A stretch of DNA of 64,000 nucleotides from Vibrio sp. HDW18 (lineage in GTDB: Bacteria > Pseudomonadota > Gammaproteobacteria > Enterobacterales > Vibrionaceae), in the NCBI RefSeq assembly GCF_011306175.1, contig NZ_CP049913.1:2232001-2296000 (forward strand). Direction: 5' to 3'. The translations under genes were made by a program, and so were the position numbers. Every line of letters starts with the position of its first letter. The stretch's first letter is position 1. The notes below the pieces were generated by a model. It was not told the DNA's origin. It was given only the letters and a program-made list of their open reading frames with translations, and made no database searches. This document shows positions 55,538 through 64,000 of the stretch, one piece after another.

Positions 55538-56395
55538 ATGAGACGATCTCGCTTTGATCTCAGTACCCAAACCGAGCGCCATTGGCCGGCTAAGATCTGC
55601 TTGGGATTTGATCACGATGGTGAGCAAACCCGCATGCCGCAGATGGCTTTCCAAGGCCCGCTACGTGTACAGCGCCCTTTTTATCCTGAACAGGAGGTGT
55701 GTCATGTTTATCTTTTGCACCCTCCCGGCGGGCTGGTTTCCGGTGATGATTTGCGTATAGACATCACTTGTCAGCCCGGTAGCCATGTGCTGTTGACCAC
55801 GCCATCGGCGGGCAAGATCTATCGTGCTGATAGCCAAGGCGGCACGCAGCGCCAGCAAGTGCAGATTGATGTACATAACGCCGATTGTGAATGGTTACCG
55901 ATGGAAACCATAGTGTTTGATGGTGCGCACGGCCTGCTTTCCACCCGGATCAATTTGTATGGTGAGTCTAAATTTGTCGGGCTGGATGTATTTTGCCTTG
56001 GCCGCCCGAAAAGCTTACAGCCTTTTGTCAGCGGCAGTGTTGAGCAACGTTTAGCCATTTATTTGCACGATCAGCCGATCTTGCTTGAGCGGCAATATCT
56101 GGCGGCTGATGATCCACTACTGCGTGCCATGAGTGGCTTTAATCAGCATTTGGTCTCCGGCACTTTGCTGGTGTTTGGAATGGCCGACCCTGATGCTGCG
56201 GTGACGAGCTTAAGGCTTAGTTCGCTATTTGAATCAGCAACGCTAAGTGTCACTCATCGCTTGGGAGTGATTGTGGTGCGCTATTTGGGTGATTGTAGTC
56301 AGCAGGCACAGCAACAATTAAGAGCGTGCTGGCAGCAGTTACGGCCTCAACTGCTGGGAAAGCCGGCTTGCCCACCGAGAATTTGGAATACCTAA
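55538..56395 (+). CDS. ureD: Urease accessory protein UreD
   Basis: A 285-residue accessory protein that joins UreF and UreG on the urease apoenzyme and conducts nickel to the active site. Family stretches are LLHPPGGLVSGDDLRIDI, SHVLLTTPSAGKIYR and WLPMETIVFDGA. Preceding the structural genes, as in Klebsiella-type clusters. Confidence 0.93.
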   Translation: MRRSRFDLSTQTERHWPAKICLGFDHDGEQTRMPQMAFQGPLRVQRPFYPEQEVCHVYLLHPPGGLVSGDDLRIDITCQPGSHVLLTTPSAGKIYRADSQGGTQRQQVQIDVHNADCEWLPMETIVFDGAHGLLSTRINLYGESKFVGLDVFCLGRPKSLQPFVSGSVEQRLAIYLHDQPILLERQYLAADDPLLRAMSGFNQHLVSGTLLVFGMADPDAAVTSLRLSSLFESATLSVTHRLGVIVVRYLGDCSQQAQQQLRACWQQLRPQLLGKPACPPRIWNT

Positions 56396-56420
56396 TTTAC
56401 CGCAATTGTAGAGGGATACG

Positions 56421-56723
56421 ATGGAATTATCACCAAGAGACAAGGATAAGCTGCTGCTGTTTACCGCAGCGTTAGTCGCCGAGCGCCGCTTAGCCAAAGG
56501 CATAAAGCTTAACTATCCAGAGGCCAGTGCCTACATTGCCGCCGCGATTATGGAAGGGGCACGCGAGGGTAAAAGTGTTGCGCAATTGATGAGTGAAGGG
56601 CGTACCTGGTTAAACAAAAGCTTAGTGATGGATGGGATTGCTGAGCTGTTGGATCAGGTGCAAGTCGAAGCCACTTTTCCGGATGGCACCAAGCTGGTCA
56701 CCGTTCACAATCCGATCCAGTAG
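56421..56723 (+). CDS. ureA: Urease gamma subunit
   Basis: A 100-residue subunit of the urease trimer of trimers: [45 protein letters not shown] and [15 protein letters not shown]. Full length. AGGGATACG precedes the ATG; the beta subunit gene follows after 8 bases. Confidence 0.97.
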   Translation: MELSPRDKDKLLLFTAALVAERRLAKGIKLNYPEASAYIAAAIMEGAREGKSVAQLMSEGRTWLNKSLVMDGIAELLDQVQVEATFPDGTKLVTVHNPIQ

Positions 56724-56731
56724 GAGGCGCG

Positions 56732-57037
56732 ATGAAACCGGGAGAATATCAATTGCAATCCGATCCTATTGAACTGAATGTCGGGCGCAACACCTTACGT
56801 ATTTCGGTGGTCAATCATGGTGATCGGCCGATCCAAGTTGGCAGCCATTACCATTTTTTTGAAACCAATCCCGCCCTCGATTTTGAGCGCGCGCCAACCC
56901 GAGGTATGCGTTTGAATATTGCGGCGGGGACCGCTGTTCGTTTTGAGCCGGGGCAAACCCGCGATGTCGAATTGGTGGAACTGGCTGGCGACCAAGAGGT
57001 GTATGGGTTTCGCGCGGCAGTAATGGGTAAGGTGTAA
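56732..57037 (+). CDS. ureB: Urease beta subunit
   Basis: A 101-residue subunit beginning MKPGEYQL, with [45 protein letters not shown] and [19 protein letters not shown] lies just before the start. It packs on the outside of the alpha subunit. Confidence 0.97.
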   Translation: MKPGEYQLQSDPIELNVGRNTLRISVVNHGDRPIQVGSHYHFFETNPALDFERAPTRGMRLNIAAGTAVRFEPGQTRDVELVELAGDQEVYGFRAAVMGKV

Positions 57038-57047
57038 GGAGCATAAC

Positions 57048-58754
57048 ATGGCACAAATCTCGCGGGCGGCTTACGCCGATATGTATGGCCCAACCACGGG
57101 CGACAAAGTTCGGCTGGCCGATACTGAGCTGTGGATTCAAGTTGAAGAGGATTACACCACCTATGGTGATGAAGTGAAATTTGGCGGCGGTAAGGTGATC
57201 CGTGACGGTATGGGCCAAGGCCAAAAATGCCGAGCGGAAGTGGTTGATTGCGTGATCACCAACGCGCTGATTTTAGATCACTGGGGGATAGTCAAAGCCG
57301 ATATTGGTATCAAAGAGGGCAACATCCACGCGATCGGCAAAGCGGGTAACTCAGATATTCAGCCTAACGTGACCATCCATATCGGTGCCAGTACCGAAGT
57401 GATTGCCGGAGAAGGGCACATTGTCACCGCAGGGGCGATTGATGCGCACATTCACTTTATCTGCCCACAGCAAATTGAAGAAGCTTTGATGGCTGGCACC
57501 ACCACCATGTTAGGTGGCGGCACTGGCCCAGCTACCGGAACCAATGCAACTACCTGTACTCCGGGGGCATGGTACTTAGCCCAGATGCTGCGTAGCACCG
57601 ATTTGATGCCGATGAATTTTGGCTTTTTAGGCAAGGGTAATGCAAGTTTACCTGCCGCCCTAGAAGAGCAACTGCAAGCGGGTGCCTGTGGCTTAAAGCT
57701 GCATGAAGATTGGGGCACGACACCGGCATCAATAGACAACTGTTTGGCAGTGGCTGAACAGTACGATGTGCAAGTGGCCATTCATACCGATACGTTAAAT
57801 GAATCGGGCTTTGTCGAAGATACCTTAGCCGCTTTTAAAGGGCGCACCATCCATACCTATCACACTGAAGGGGCGGGCGGTGGACATGCACCAGACATTA
57901 TCGTGGCTTGTGGGCAAGCAAACGTACTGCCATCGTCAACCAATCCCACTCGTCCCTATACGGTGAATACGGTGGATGAACACCTCGATATGTTGATGGT
58001 GTGTCACCATCTCGATCCCAATATTCCTGAAGATGTGGCATTTGCTGACTCGCGGATCCGTAAAGAGACGATTGCTGCCGAAGATATTTTGCATGATTTG
58101 GGGGCATTTTCGATGATTTCATCCGACTCACAAGCGATGGGCCGGGTTGGCGAAGTGATCTGTCGCACTTGGCAAACCGCGCATAAGATGAAAGTGCAAC
58201 GCGGCTTGCTACCCGAAGATGAAGCACGCCAGGCCGATAATTTTCGCGCCAAACGCTACATCGCCAAATACACGATTAATCCAGCGCTTGCCCATGGGAT
58301 CGCGCATAAGGTGGGTTCACTGGAAGTCGGTAAATTGGCGGATATTGTATTGTGGAAGCCCGCTTTTTTTGGGGTTAAACCAGCGCTGATCATCAAAGGT
58401 GGTTTTATTGCTGCCGCTCCAATGGGCGATGCCAATGCGTCAATTCCCACTCCTCAGCCGGTGCATTATCGCACGATGTTTGCCGGTTTTGGCAGTGCGG
58501 CGGCGCAAACCTCGGTCACCTTCACCAGCCAAGCGGCCGTTGGCGCAGGTTTGGCACAAAAGCTTGGACTGAAACGACAGCTGGTCGCTTGTCGAAATTG
58601 TCGCAACGTGACTAAACACGACATGATCCATAACCACTATATGCCACAGATCAGTGTCGATCCGCAGACTTATGAAGTGAAAGCCGATGGTCAAGCATTA
58701 ACCTGCGATCCGGCAAGTGAACTGCCTTTAGCCCAGCGTTACTGGTTGTTTTAA
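57048..58754 (+). CDS. ureC: Urease alpha (catalytic) subunit
   Basis: A 568-residue amidohydrolase splitting urea into ammonia and carbamate. All nickel-site residues are in the Klebsiella positions: His134 and His136 (DAHIHF), carbamylated Lys217 (GLKLHEDWG), His219, His246, His272 and Asp360, plus flap Cys319-His320 (MVCHHL). AAGGAGC precedes the ATG. The protein looks fully functional. Confidence 0.98.
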   Translation: MAQISRAAYADMYGPTTGDKVRLADTELWIQVEEDYTTYGDEVKFGGGKVIRDGMGQGQKCRAEVVDCVITNALILDHWGIVKADIGIKEGNIHAIGKAGNSDIQPNVTIHIGASTEVIAGEGHIVTAGAIDAHIHFICPQQIEEALMAGTTTMLGGGTGPATGTNATTCTPGAWYLAQMLRSTDLMPMNFGFLGKGNASLPAALEEQLQAGACGLKLHEDWGTTPASIDNCLAVAEQYDVQVAIHTDTLNESGFVEDTLAAFKGRTIHTYHTEGAGGGHAPDIIVACGQANVLPSSTNPTRPYTVNTVDEHLDMLMVCHHLDPNIPEDVAFADSRIRKETIAAEDILHDLGAFSMISSDSQAMGRVGEVICRTWQTAHKMKVQRGLLPEDEARQADNFRAKRYIAKYTINPALAHGIAHKVGSLEVGKLADIVLWKPAFFGVKPALIIKGGFIAAAPMGDANASIPTPQPVHYRTMFAGFGSAAAQTSVTFTSQAAVGAGLAQKLGLKRQLVACRNCRNVTKHDMIHNHYMPQISVDPQTYEVKADGQALTCDPASELPLAQRYWLF

Positions 58755-58807
58755 ACCCCAGATCATGACTCAAACCAACTTGAGTCAATTTCACCAAGGA
58801 GAGTTGT

Positions 58808-59344
58808 ATGTTGAAAGTGATAGGACGTTCCGATCATTGCCACAGTGCGGTGCTCGATAAAGTGGTACTGCCTTATGCCTTGCGTCAAAAAGGTCGCTTT
58901 AGAATCGTCAGTCAGTCAGGGCTGGATGTTGGGATCTTTTTACCGCGTGGTGCGCTACTCAAACAGGGTGACTATCTGCACACCGAGTGTGGTCAGGTTT
59001 TGCAAGTCGTCGCGCAACAAGAGCCGGTCATCACCGCCACAAGCGATGATTGGCAAACTTTTGCCAAAGTGTGTTACCACATGGGTAATCGCCATGTGCC
59101 GATGGAAATTGGCGAGCTTTGGTTACGCTTTCAGCCCGATCATGTTTTACAGCAAATGGTTTGCATGATGGGACTGGTTTGTGAGGCTCAGATGGCAGAG
59201 TTTTGCCCAGAAAATGGTGCCTATCATACCAGCAGCAAGCCCCATTTTCACCCCGTACATGAGCATGCTCACTCGCATTCCCATGAGCAGGATCATGCCC
59301 ATCATTCATCACATGCTCAGCAGGAGCGGGGACATCATCACTAA
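58808..59344 (+). CDS. ureE: Urease nickel metallochaperone UreE
   Basis: A 178-residue dimeric chaperone. The N-terminal peptide-binding domain is followed by a metal-binding domain (YHMGNRHVPMEI with the conserved His). The C-terminal tail from about residue 150 is very rich in His (HEHAHSHSHEQDHAHHSSH and a final GHHH), expected to store several Ni ions. Its stop overlaps the ureF start by one base. Confidence 0.96.
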   Translation: MLKVIGRSDHCHSAVLDKVVLPYALRQKGRFRIVSQSGLDVGIFLPRGALLKQGDYLHTECGQVLQVVAQQEPVITATSDDWQTFAKVCYHMGNRHVPMEIGELWLRFQPDHVLQQMVCMMGLVCEAQMAEFCPENGAYHTSSKPHFHPVHEHAHSHSHEQDHAHHSSHAQQERGHHH

Positions 59345-60006
59345 TGCAGATTGGTGCGCTGTTATCTTTGCTGCATCTTTGCAGTCCCAGTTTACCGATT
59401 GGCGCATTTGCGTATAGCCAAGGGCTAGAAGGGGCCGTTGAGCTCGGTTGGGTGGAGGATCAAGAGAGTTTACAGGCGTGGCTTGCACCTTTGCTGCGCA
59501 GTGGACAAGCTCATTTGGAATTGCCGCTACTCAAGCGCTTTTATCAGGCGTGGCAGCAGCAAGATGTTGAGCAGATTGCCTATTGGCAACAAGTGCTACT
59601 GGCGAATCGTGAAACGGCCGAGCTGGTGCTGGAAGAGCAAAAACTGGGGCAAACCCTGCATCGTTTATTGGTGAGTTTAAAGGTTGAACTGGGTAGCCAG
59701 GCACAAAACTTAAGCTATCTACCGCTATATGCCAAAGCTTGTGTTCACTTTAACGTTCCGCTGCCGATGGCGGCGACGGGATGGCTGTGGTCTTGGCTAG
59801 AAAATCAAGTCACGGTGGCGTGTAAAACTATACCGCTTGGCCAGACAGCGGCGCAGCAAGTGCTGTTGGCGATGATGCCGTTAATCGAACAAACGATCAC
59901 CGTCGGGCTGACGGTCAATGATGACAAGATTGGCCTGACGTTACCTAATTTTGCCATGGTAAGTGCATGGCATGAGACGCAATATTCAAGATTATTTCGG
60001 AGTTAA
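59344..60006 (+). CDS. ureF: Urease accessory protein UreF
   Basis: A 220-residue helical protein that gates UreG GTPase activity during nickel loading. Family stretches: [26 protein letters not shown] near the start and [21 protein letters not shown] at the end. One-base overlap with ureE and one base before ureG. Confidence 0.94.
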   Translation: MQIGALLSLLHLCSPSLPIGAFAYSQGLEGAVELGWVEDQESLQAWLAPLLRSGQAHLELPLLKRFYQAWQQQDVEQIAYWQQVLLANRETAELVLEEQKLGQTLHRLLVSLKVELGSQAQNLSYLPLYAKACVHFNVPLPMAATGWLWSWLENQVTVACKTIPLGQTAAQQVLLAMMPLIEQTITVGLTVNDDKIGLTLPNFAMVSAWHETQYSRLFRS

Positions 60007-60007
60007 T

Positions 60008-60634
60008 ATGAGCACACAATGTTTACGCGTGGGGGTTGGTGGCCCGGTCGGTTCGGGTAAAACGGCATTGCTACGTCAGTTATGTTCAGCGATGCGTGAA
60101 CATTACAATTTGGCGGTGGTGACCAATGATATTTACACCAAAGAAGATGCCGAATTTTTGATGCGCCATCAGGCACTGGATCAAGATCGCATCATCGGCG
60201 TTGAAACGGGCGGCTGCCCACATACCGCGATCCGAGAGGATGCGTCGATGAATCTCGCGGCGATTGATGAGTTGCATCAGCGTCATCAGGGCTTGGAATT
60301 AGTGCTGGTGGAAAGTGGTGGCGACAACTTAAGTGCAACCTTTAGCCCGGAGCTCTCTGATCTGACCTTATATGTGATTGACGTGTGTGCTGGGGATAAA
60401 ATTCCACGCAAAGGCGGGCCTGGGATCACTAAGTCTGATCTGCTGATCATTAATAAAACCGATCTGGCTCCAATGGTGAATGCCTCATTAGAGGTGATGG
60501 ACCGTGATGCCAAAAAAATGCGCGGTGAAAAACCCTTTGTCTTTACCAATTTGATTCGCGGTGATGGCTTAAAAACCGTGATCGATTTTATTGTTCAACA
60601 AGGTATGTTGGCTGATCGCCCCGTTAATCTGTGA
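60008..60634 (+). CDS. ureG: Urease accessory GTPase UreG
   Basis: A 208-residue SIMIBI GTPase delivering nickel. P-loop [14 protein letters not shown], metal-site [16 protein letters not shown] (CPH), [16 protein letters not shown] and NKTDLAP. I use the ATG at 60008, preceded by CGGAG; the frame runs 15 codons upstream into ureF without support. Confidence 0.97.
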   Translation: MSTQCLRVGVGGPVGSGKTALLRQLCSAMREHYNLAVVTNDIYTKEDAEFLMRHQALDQDRIIGVETGGCPHTAIREDASMNLAAIDELHQRHQGLELVLVESGGDNLSATFSPELSDLTLYVIDVCAGDKIPRKGGPGITKSDLLIINKTDLAPMVNASLEVMDRDAKKMRGEKPFVFTNLIRGDGLKTVIDFIVQQGMLADRPVNL

Positions 60635-60669
60635 TCAGTCATTCGCATTAATCAAATAAGGAAATTTAT

Positions 60670-61212
60670 ATGCAATACTCTTTTCGCAACATCGTGCTAG
60701 CGGTGAGCACATTAGTGATCAGTACTCCGAGCTTGGCGCACGTCGATCATTCCATGCAGGCCAGTTTTTCGGCAGGGTTTTGGCACCCGCTGACCGGATG
60801 GGATCATTTAGCCGCTTTGTTGCTGATCGGCTTGTTTGCCGCCGGTTATGGCTATAAAAAATCGGCGCAAATTATTGGTTGTTTTTCAGCGGCATTAATC
60901 TGCGGTTTTTTGATTGGCGTTGAGTGGTCCAATGCCGAGCAAGTTGAATTTTTGGTCGCGGGCTCTTTAGTGGCATTACCGTTCGCCTTGTATGCGTACC
61001 GAAAAACCGGTGCGATCAAATGGTTTTCGATCATCAGTATTGCGGCATTTAGTGCCTGTCATGGTTTAGTACAAGGGGCTGAGGCGATGGGGTCAATCAG
61101 CGAGTTTGGCCTAGGTTCCTTAGTTGCCAGTGTACTGGTGATGATCGGTGTTAATTTGCTGGTTAAAACCCTGCGCAGCACTTTGGGCAGTGGCAAGGTG
61201 GCTAAGTCATAA
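60670..61212 (+). CDS. ureJ: HupE/UreJ family membrane protein
   Basis: A 180-residue protein with a signal-like first helix (ends near SLAHVDHS) and five further hydrophobic helices. The motif HPLTGWDHLAALLLIGLFAAGYG is the HupE/UreJ signature, with His and Asp likely to bind nickel. It would supply nickel to urease; whether it transports the metal is not shown. It lies 35 bases after ureG and ends the cluster. Confidence 0.88.
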   Translation: MQYSFRNIVLAVSTLVISTPSLAHVDHSMQASFSAGFWHPLTGWDHLAALLLIGLFAAGYGYKKSAQIIGCFSAALICGFLIGVEWSNAEQVEFLVAGSLVALPFALYAYRKTGAIKWFSIISIAAFSACHGLVQGAEAMGSISEFGLGSLVASVLVMIGVNLLVKTLRSTLGSGKVAKS

Positions 61213-61232
61213 CACGGCTAAGTCATAACACG
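61201..61232 (+). repeat. 16-bp tandem duplication at ureJ stop
   Basis: GCTAAGTCATAACACG occurs twice in direct succession. The first copy contains the stop codon of the HupE/UreJ gene; the second is non-coding. Confidence 0.95.
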
Positions 61233-61251
61233 GGTATAACCCATACTGTAC

Positions 61252-61285
61252 CCCAAGCCTTGGCGATTTAAGCACAAGGCTTGGG
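61252..61285. terminator. Hairpin between convergent ureJ and nitroreductase genes
   Basis: CCCAAGCCTT and AAGGCTTGGG form a perfect ten-base stem with a 14-base loop. There is no clear T run on either side, so it may act as a weak bidirectional terminator. Confidence 0.55.
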
Positions 61286-61302
61286 AACTAGAGGTTCTAA
61301 GA

Positions 61303-61941
61303 TCAGGGAATTTCAATAATGAAGTTATCGCGTGAGCGACGTACTTTGGCTAAATTGACCAGCCAGTCACCTTCATCGGCGCGATAGCCAAGAGGCAGTA
61401 AAACGACCGAGCGTAAACCACGTTGACGCAGTTGGAGGATTTCATCAACTTTAATCGGATCGAATCCTTCCATAGGGGTGCTGTCTACGCCTTCTTCCGC
61501 TGCAGCGATAAGCGCCGTGCCTAGCCCAATATAAGCTTGGCGCGCGGCATGTTGGTAATTGATCTCAGGGTCACGTGGTACGTAACTCGCCAATACTTGC
61601 TGGCGATAATTCTCCCAGCCTTCATTGCGAAATCCACGCACTTCATTGACTAAGTCGAACATCATATTGATGCGCTCAGCGGTGTAATTGTCCCAAGCGG
61701 CAAACACCAAGAGATGGGATGCATCGGTGATCTGCGCCTGATCCCAAGCATGGGGCACGATTTGCGCACGCAGCTCGGGATTGGTGACCACGATCACTTC
61801 ATACGGCTGCAGGCCACTGGAAGTTGCCGTGAGGCGGATCGCTTCCAAAATGCGCTCAACCTTTTCAGGTGCTACGGTTTGGTTGGGGTCCATTTTTTTG
61901 GTCGCGTATCGCCATTTGAGTTTTCTGATCAGATCGGACAT
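61303..61941 (-). CDS. NAD(P)H-dependent nitroreductase-family oxidoreductase
   Basis: A 212-residue flavoprotein of the NfsB/nitroreductase family. FMN-contact patterns include RYATKKMDPNQ near the N-terminus, TATSSGLQPYEVIVV, and ALIAAAEEGVDSTPMEGFD with VVLLPLGYRADEGDW near the C-terminus. It would reduce quinones or nitro compounds in the cytoplasm. Monocistronic, convergent with the urease cluster. Confidence 0.9.
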   Translation of the reverse strand: MSDLIRKLKWRYATKKMDPNQTVAPEKVERILEAIRLTATSSGLQPYEVIVVTNPELRAQIVPHAWDQAQITDASHLLVFAAWDNYTAERINMMFDLVNEVRGFRNEGWENYRQQVLASYVPRDPEINYQHAARQAYIGLGTALIAAAEEGVDSTPMEGFDPIKVDEILQLRQRGLRSVVLLPLGYRADEGDWLVNLAKVRRSRDNFIIEIP

Positions 61942-62076
61942 AACTTGCCGCCTTTTGTGTCATAGAATGATGGTAAATCACGGATAGAGCACTCGACATG
62001 GTGCATTTCTGCGCGGTATGTTGAGCGCACGGCTCGTTGCTTAATATGATCTAAATTGTTGCATTATTGAAGCGTT

Positions 62077-63189
62077 TTATTGTTCCACGCAAAGTAAACT
62101 TTTTTTGCTGGTCCGACAGAGTAGGTAAGCGGCGATCCAAGCGGTCAGTGGCGCCACCAATAACATAGAAATACTGCCGACCAGCGTTCTCGAAATTTCC
62201 GCCGCGACAAGTTTCATGTTTAATATTTGCAATAGGCTGGCATCACGGCTCATAAATAGCATCAGCATAGTAAGAAAACCGCCGGAATAGGCCAGTAATA
62301 AGGTGGTGGTCATGGTTCCGATCACTGCGCTACCGACTTTAAATCCGGACTGAACCAATTCATTTCGATGCAGATTAGGTGTGTTTGCTTTCAATTCTTC
62401 GAGAGTGGCGGCCATTTCCATTGCTACGTCCATCGCTGCGCCACTGGCACCAATAATCACAGCGGCGAAATAGATATTTAGCATATTCAAATGCATACCT
62501 GTTTCAAATAGTACCACTTGCGCCAATGGTTGGGTCATTCCATCCAGTTTCAGCCAACGGGATACCACAATACATAACAGTGTGGTGATGGCTAATCCAG
62601 TTAAGGTGCCGAGAAATGCGGAGATGCCTTTAACCGTAAAACCGGCCACAGAAAAAATAATTAAACCGCTTAATAGGCAGACGGTTGAGGTTGTTGCTAT
62701 TAATGGGTTTGTACCGCTCAATAGCGCCGGTATTAGCCAGTACCAGATGATAGCGAGTGAGCCTGCAAATGAGATCAATGCTCGAACACCAACGCGTCGG
62801 GCATAGATAATGAGTCCTAAAGCAAACACGGTAAGCAAACCCGTCAATACATCTAAACGGTAATGAGCAAGTGTTCTCGCGAGAATCGGTTTACCCTGAG
62901 AATTGCTTTGATAAACAAAAAGAACTTTATCACCCGGCTGATAATATTCGTCATATTCTAGTGAACCAGAAAGGTGGTTAGTTGCTTCAATTGGTTGTTC
63001 AACACCAGAGGTTGTGATTATCACACGCTGTTCGCCAATGCGGTTTGAACCTATCACGGTCATTCGACTGTTATCAACAGAGATAACTGTACCTTTGGCT
63101 TCCATTGAATCTTGTCGGTCAGGTCGATCGAGTAACCCGAATCCAATAGCGCTGATCATTACGGCTAGGGTGAGTATTGCTCCACGCAT
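62077..63189 (-). CDS. YibE/F-family membrane protein
   Basis: A 370-residue protein. The N-terminal helix (about residues 3-20) and an OB-like extracytoplasmic region (about 30-110: KGTVISVDNSRMTV, YYQPGDKVLFVY) precede seven or so membrane helices, with IIGASGAAMDVAMEMAATLEEL and VGSAVIGTMTTTLLLAYSGG as family marks. Members are of unknown transport or signalling function. AAGGAATT precedes the ATG. It follows the alkaline phosphatase gene on the same strand. Confidence 0.85.
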   Translation of the reverse strand: MRGAILTLAVMISAIGFGLLDRPDRQDSMEAKGTVISVDNSRMTVIGSNRIGEQRVIITTSGVEQPIEATNHLSGSLEYDEYYQPGDKVLFVYQSNSQGKPILARTLAHYRLDVLTGLLTVFALGLIIYARRVGVRALISFAGSLAIIWYWLIPALLSGTNPLIATTSTVCLLSGLIIFSVAGFTVKGISAFLGTLTGLAITTLLCIVVSRWLKLDGMTQPLAQVVLFETGMHLNMLNIYFAAVIIGASGAAMDVAMEMAATLEELKANTPNLHRNELVQSGFKVGSAVIGTMTTTLLLAYSGGFLTMLMLFMSRDASLLQILNMKLVAAEISRTLVGSISMLLVAPLTAWIAAYLLCRTSKKSLLCVEQ

Positions 63190-63205
63190 GGATAATTCCT
63201 TAATG

Positions 63206-63228
63206 AAAAAGAGGGGCCAGCCCCTCTT
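63206..63228 (-). terminator. Terminator between phosphatase and YibE/F genes
   Basis: On the minus strand AAGAGGGGCTGGCCCCTCTTTTTC forms a stem with a T run. It ends only 17 bases before the YibE/F start codon, so some readthrough is probably needed for that gene to be expressed. Confidence 0.8.
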
Positions 63229-63256
63229 ATGCTTGTACTAATAAAATGGATTTTAC

Positions 63257-64000
63257 TTATTGAACGACGCCAATTTTAAGGCCCATAACATCTGCAAATG
63301 CGTTTGCAACTTCGGTGTTATCTTTAAATCCACCGAATTGCTCTGCGCCCTTACCCATAGCGGTAAGAGGAAGTTGGGTTGCTGTATGAGCAAAAGATGT
63401 CCAGTAAATACCAGCACGTTTTGATGTGATGTGAGCAACCGCAATCGCAACTGGGTCATAGCCACCCGCATTTTTCTGTGCTGAGGCTGCATCTTTATCA
63501 AAAGCGTTCATTGCTTGGTTGATCAGTGCGTTTTCCTCGGCAGTTAAATCAGTCAGCTGGTAGACGTTTGCGATGTGATTAAAGAATGCCTTACGATCAC
63601 CTCGGTAAACTTTTTGTAGTTTGTCTTCGATTGAATCACTGGTTGTGATGATTTTATCTAGGTTCATGAAATAGTTAGTACCAAAACCTAGACCCATACC
63701 ACCGGTTTCATGGTCACCAGTAACCACGATTAAGGTCTCCTTTGGATGCTTATGATAAAAATCGACCGCAGATTGAATCGCTTGATCAAACGCTAACGTG
63801 TCGTAAATCACGCTGGCAATATCATTGGCGTGAGCTGCGTGGTCAATACGACCGCCTTCTACCATTAGGAAGAAGCCTTTATCGTTTTTAGACAGTAGCT
63901 CGATACCTTTATCGGTGATCTCTTTTAATGATGGGGTGTCATTGGCTTTCATACGATCGATTTCGTATGGCAAGTGTGAAGGGGTGAAGGTAGCAAAGAC
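63257..64000 (-). CDS. Alkaline phosphatase, N-terminal part beyond window
   Basis: The frame is open from the window edge to a stop at 63257, giving about 247 C-terminal residues. Motifs of the PhoA superfamily are present: FFLMVEGGRIDHAAHANDI (metal ligands) and VVTGDHETGGMG (zinc His). The region after this, with several acidic helices, ends in NAFADVMGLKIGVVQ. It cleaves phosphate monoesters in the periplasm. The Ser nucleophile and signal peptide lie outside the window, so the subtype is unsettled. Confidence 0.92.
   Translation of the reverse strand, partial: VFATFTPSHLPYEIDRMKANDTPSLKEITDKGIELLSKNDKGFFLMVEGGRIDHAAHANDIASVIYDTLAFDQAIQSAVDFYHKHPKETLIVVTGDHETGGMGLGFGTNYFMNLDKIITTSDSIEDKLQKVYRGDRKAFFNHIANVYQLTDLTAEENALINQAMNAFDKDAASAQKNAGGYDPVAIAVAHITSKRAGIYWTSFAHTATQLPLTAMGKGAEQFGGFKDNTEVANAFADVMGLKIGVVQ

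Overview
This window is a chromosomal segment from a Vibrio, close in layout to Vibrio cholerae chromosome 1. The evidence is gene order (dinG, an OmpT-like porin, lpxH-ppiB-cysS, ruvCAB, cydABX-ybgE, ybgC-tolQRAB-pal-cpoB, nadA), protein sequences and moderate GC content. Vibrio-type ERIC repeats are scattered between genes. The urease and galactan loci are accessory relative to the V. cholerae layout that I remember. The species cannot be fixed from the sequence alone.

Layout. 1-4.4 kb: partial dinG, an outer-membrane porin, a YchJ-type SEC-C protein with an internal 15-bp repeat, and an EAL/HDOD signalling protein. 4.4-9.7 kb: lpxH, ppiB, cysS and ruvC-ruvA-ruvB. 9.7-13.4 kb: cytochrome bd oxidase operon cydA-cydB-cydX-ybgE behind two FNR-like sites. 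13.6-19 kb: Tol-Pal envelope operon, in which tolR carries a one-base frameshift in a G tract. 19-21 kb: nadA and a UPF0149 protein. 21-24.3 kb: an RclR-like AraC regulator divergent from an RclC-like membrane protein, followed by a periplasmic thioredoxin, a CcdA-like electron transporter and a DoxX-like protein. This looks like a reactive-chlorine or thiol-stress island.

24.4-43.1 kb is a galactan/galactose module: galETKM (Leloir pathway), two tandem GalR-type regulators, a MalK/MsmX-type ATPase, a binding protein and two permeases for oligosaccharides, a GH53 endo-galactanase lipoprotein, a GH42 beta-galactosidase, a maltoporin-like porin and a chemoreceptor. Similar LacI-type operators lie upstream of galE, between the two regulators, in the divergent transporter promoter and before the porin, which suggests one regulon from polymer capture to glycolysis.

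43.1-45.1 kb holds a GlxA-type AraC regulator and a periplasmic metallo-beta-lactamase-fold protein. 45.2-61.2 kb is a urea module. A LuxR-type response regulator overlaps the gene for a very large NCS1-permease/histidine-kinase/receiver fusion. Both are divergent from urtABCDE (urea ABC transporter), ureDABCEFG (urease and its nickel chaperones) and a HupE/UreJ protein. The kinase fusion is the most unusual item and is probably the urea- or purine-nitrogen sensor for the locus. 61.3-64 kb: a nitroreductase, a YibE/F membrane protein and a partial alkaline phosphatase.

No tRNA, rRNA, CRISPR array, transposase or prophage was recognised.
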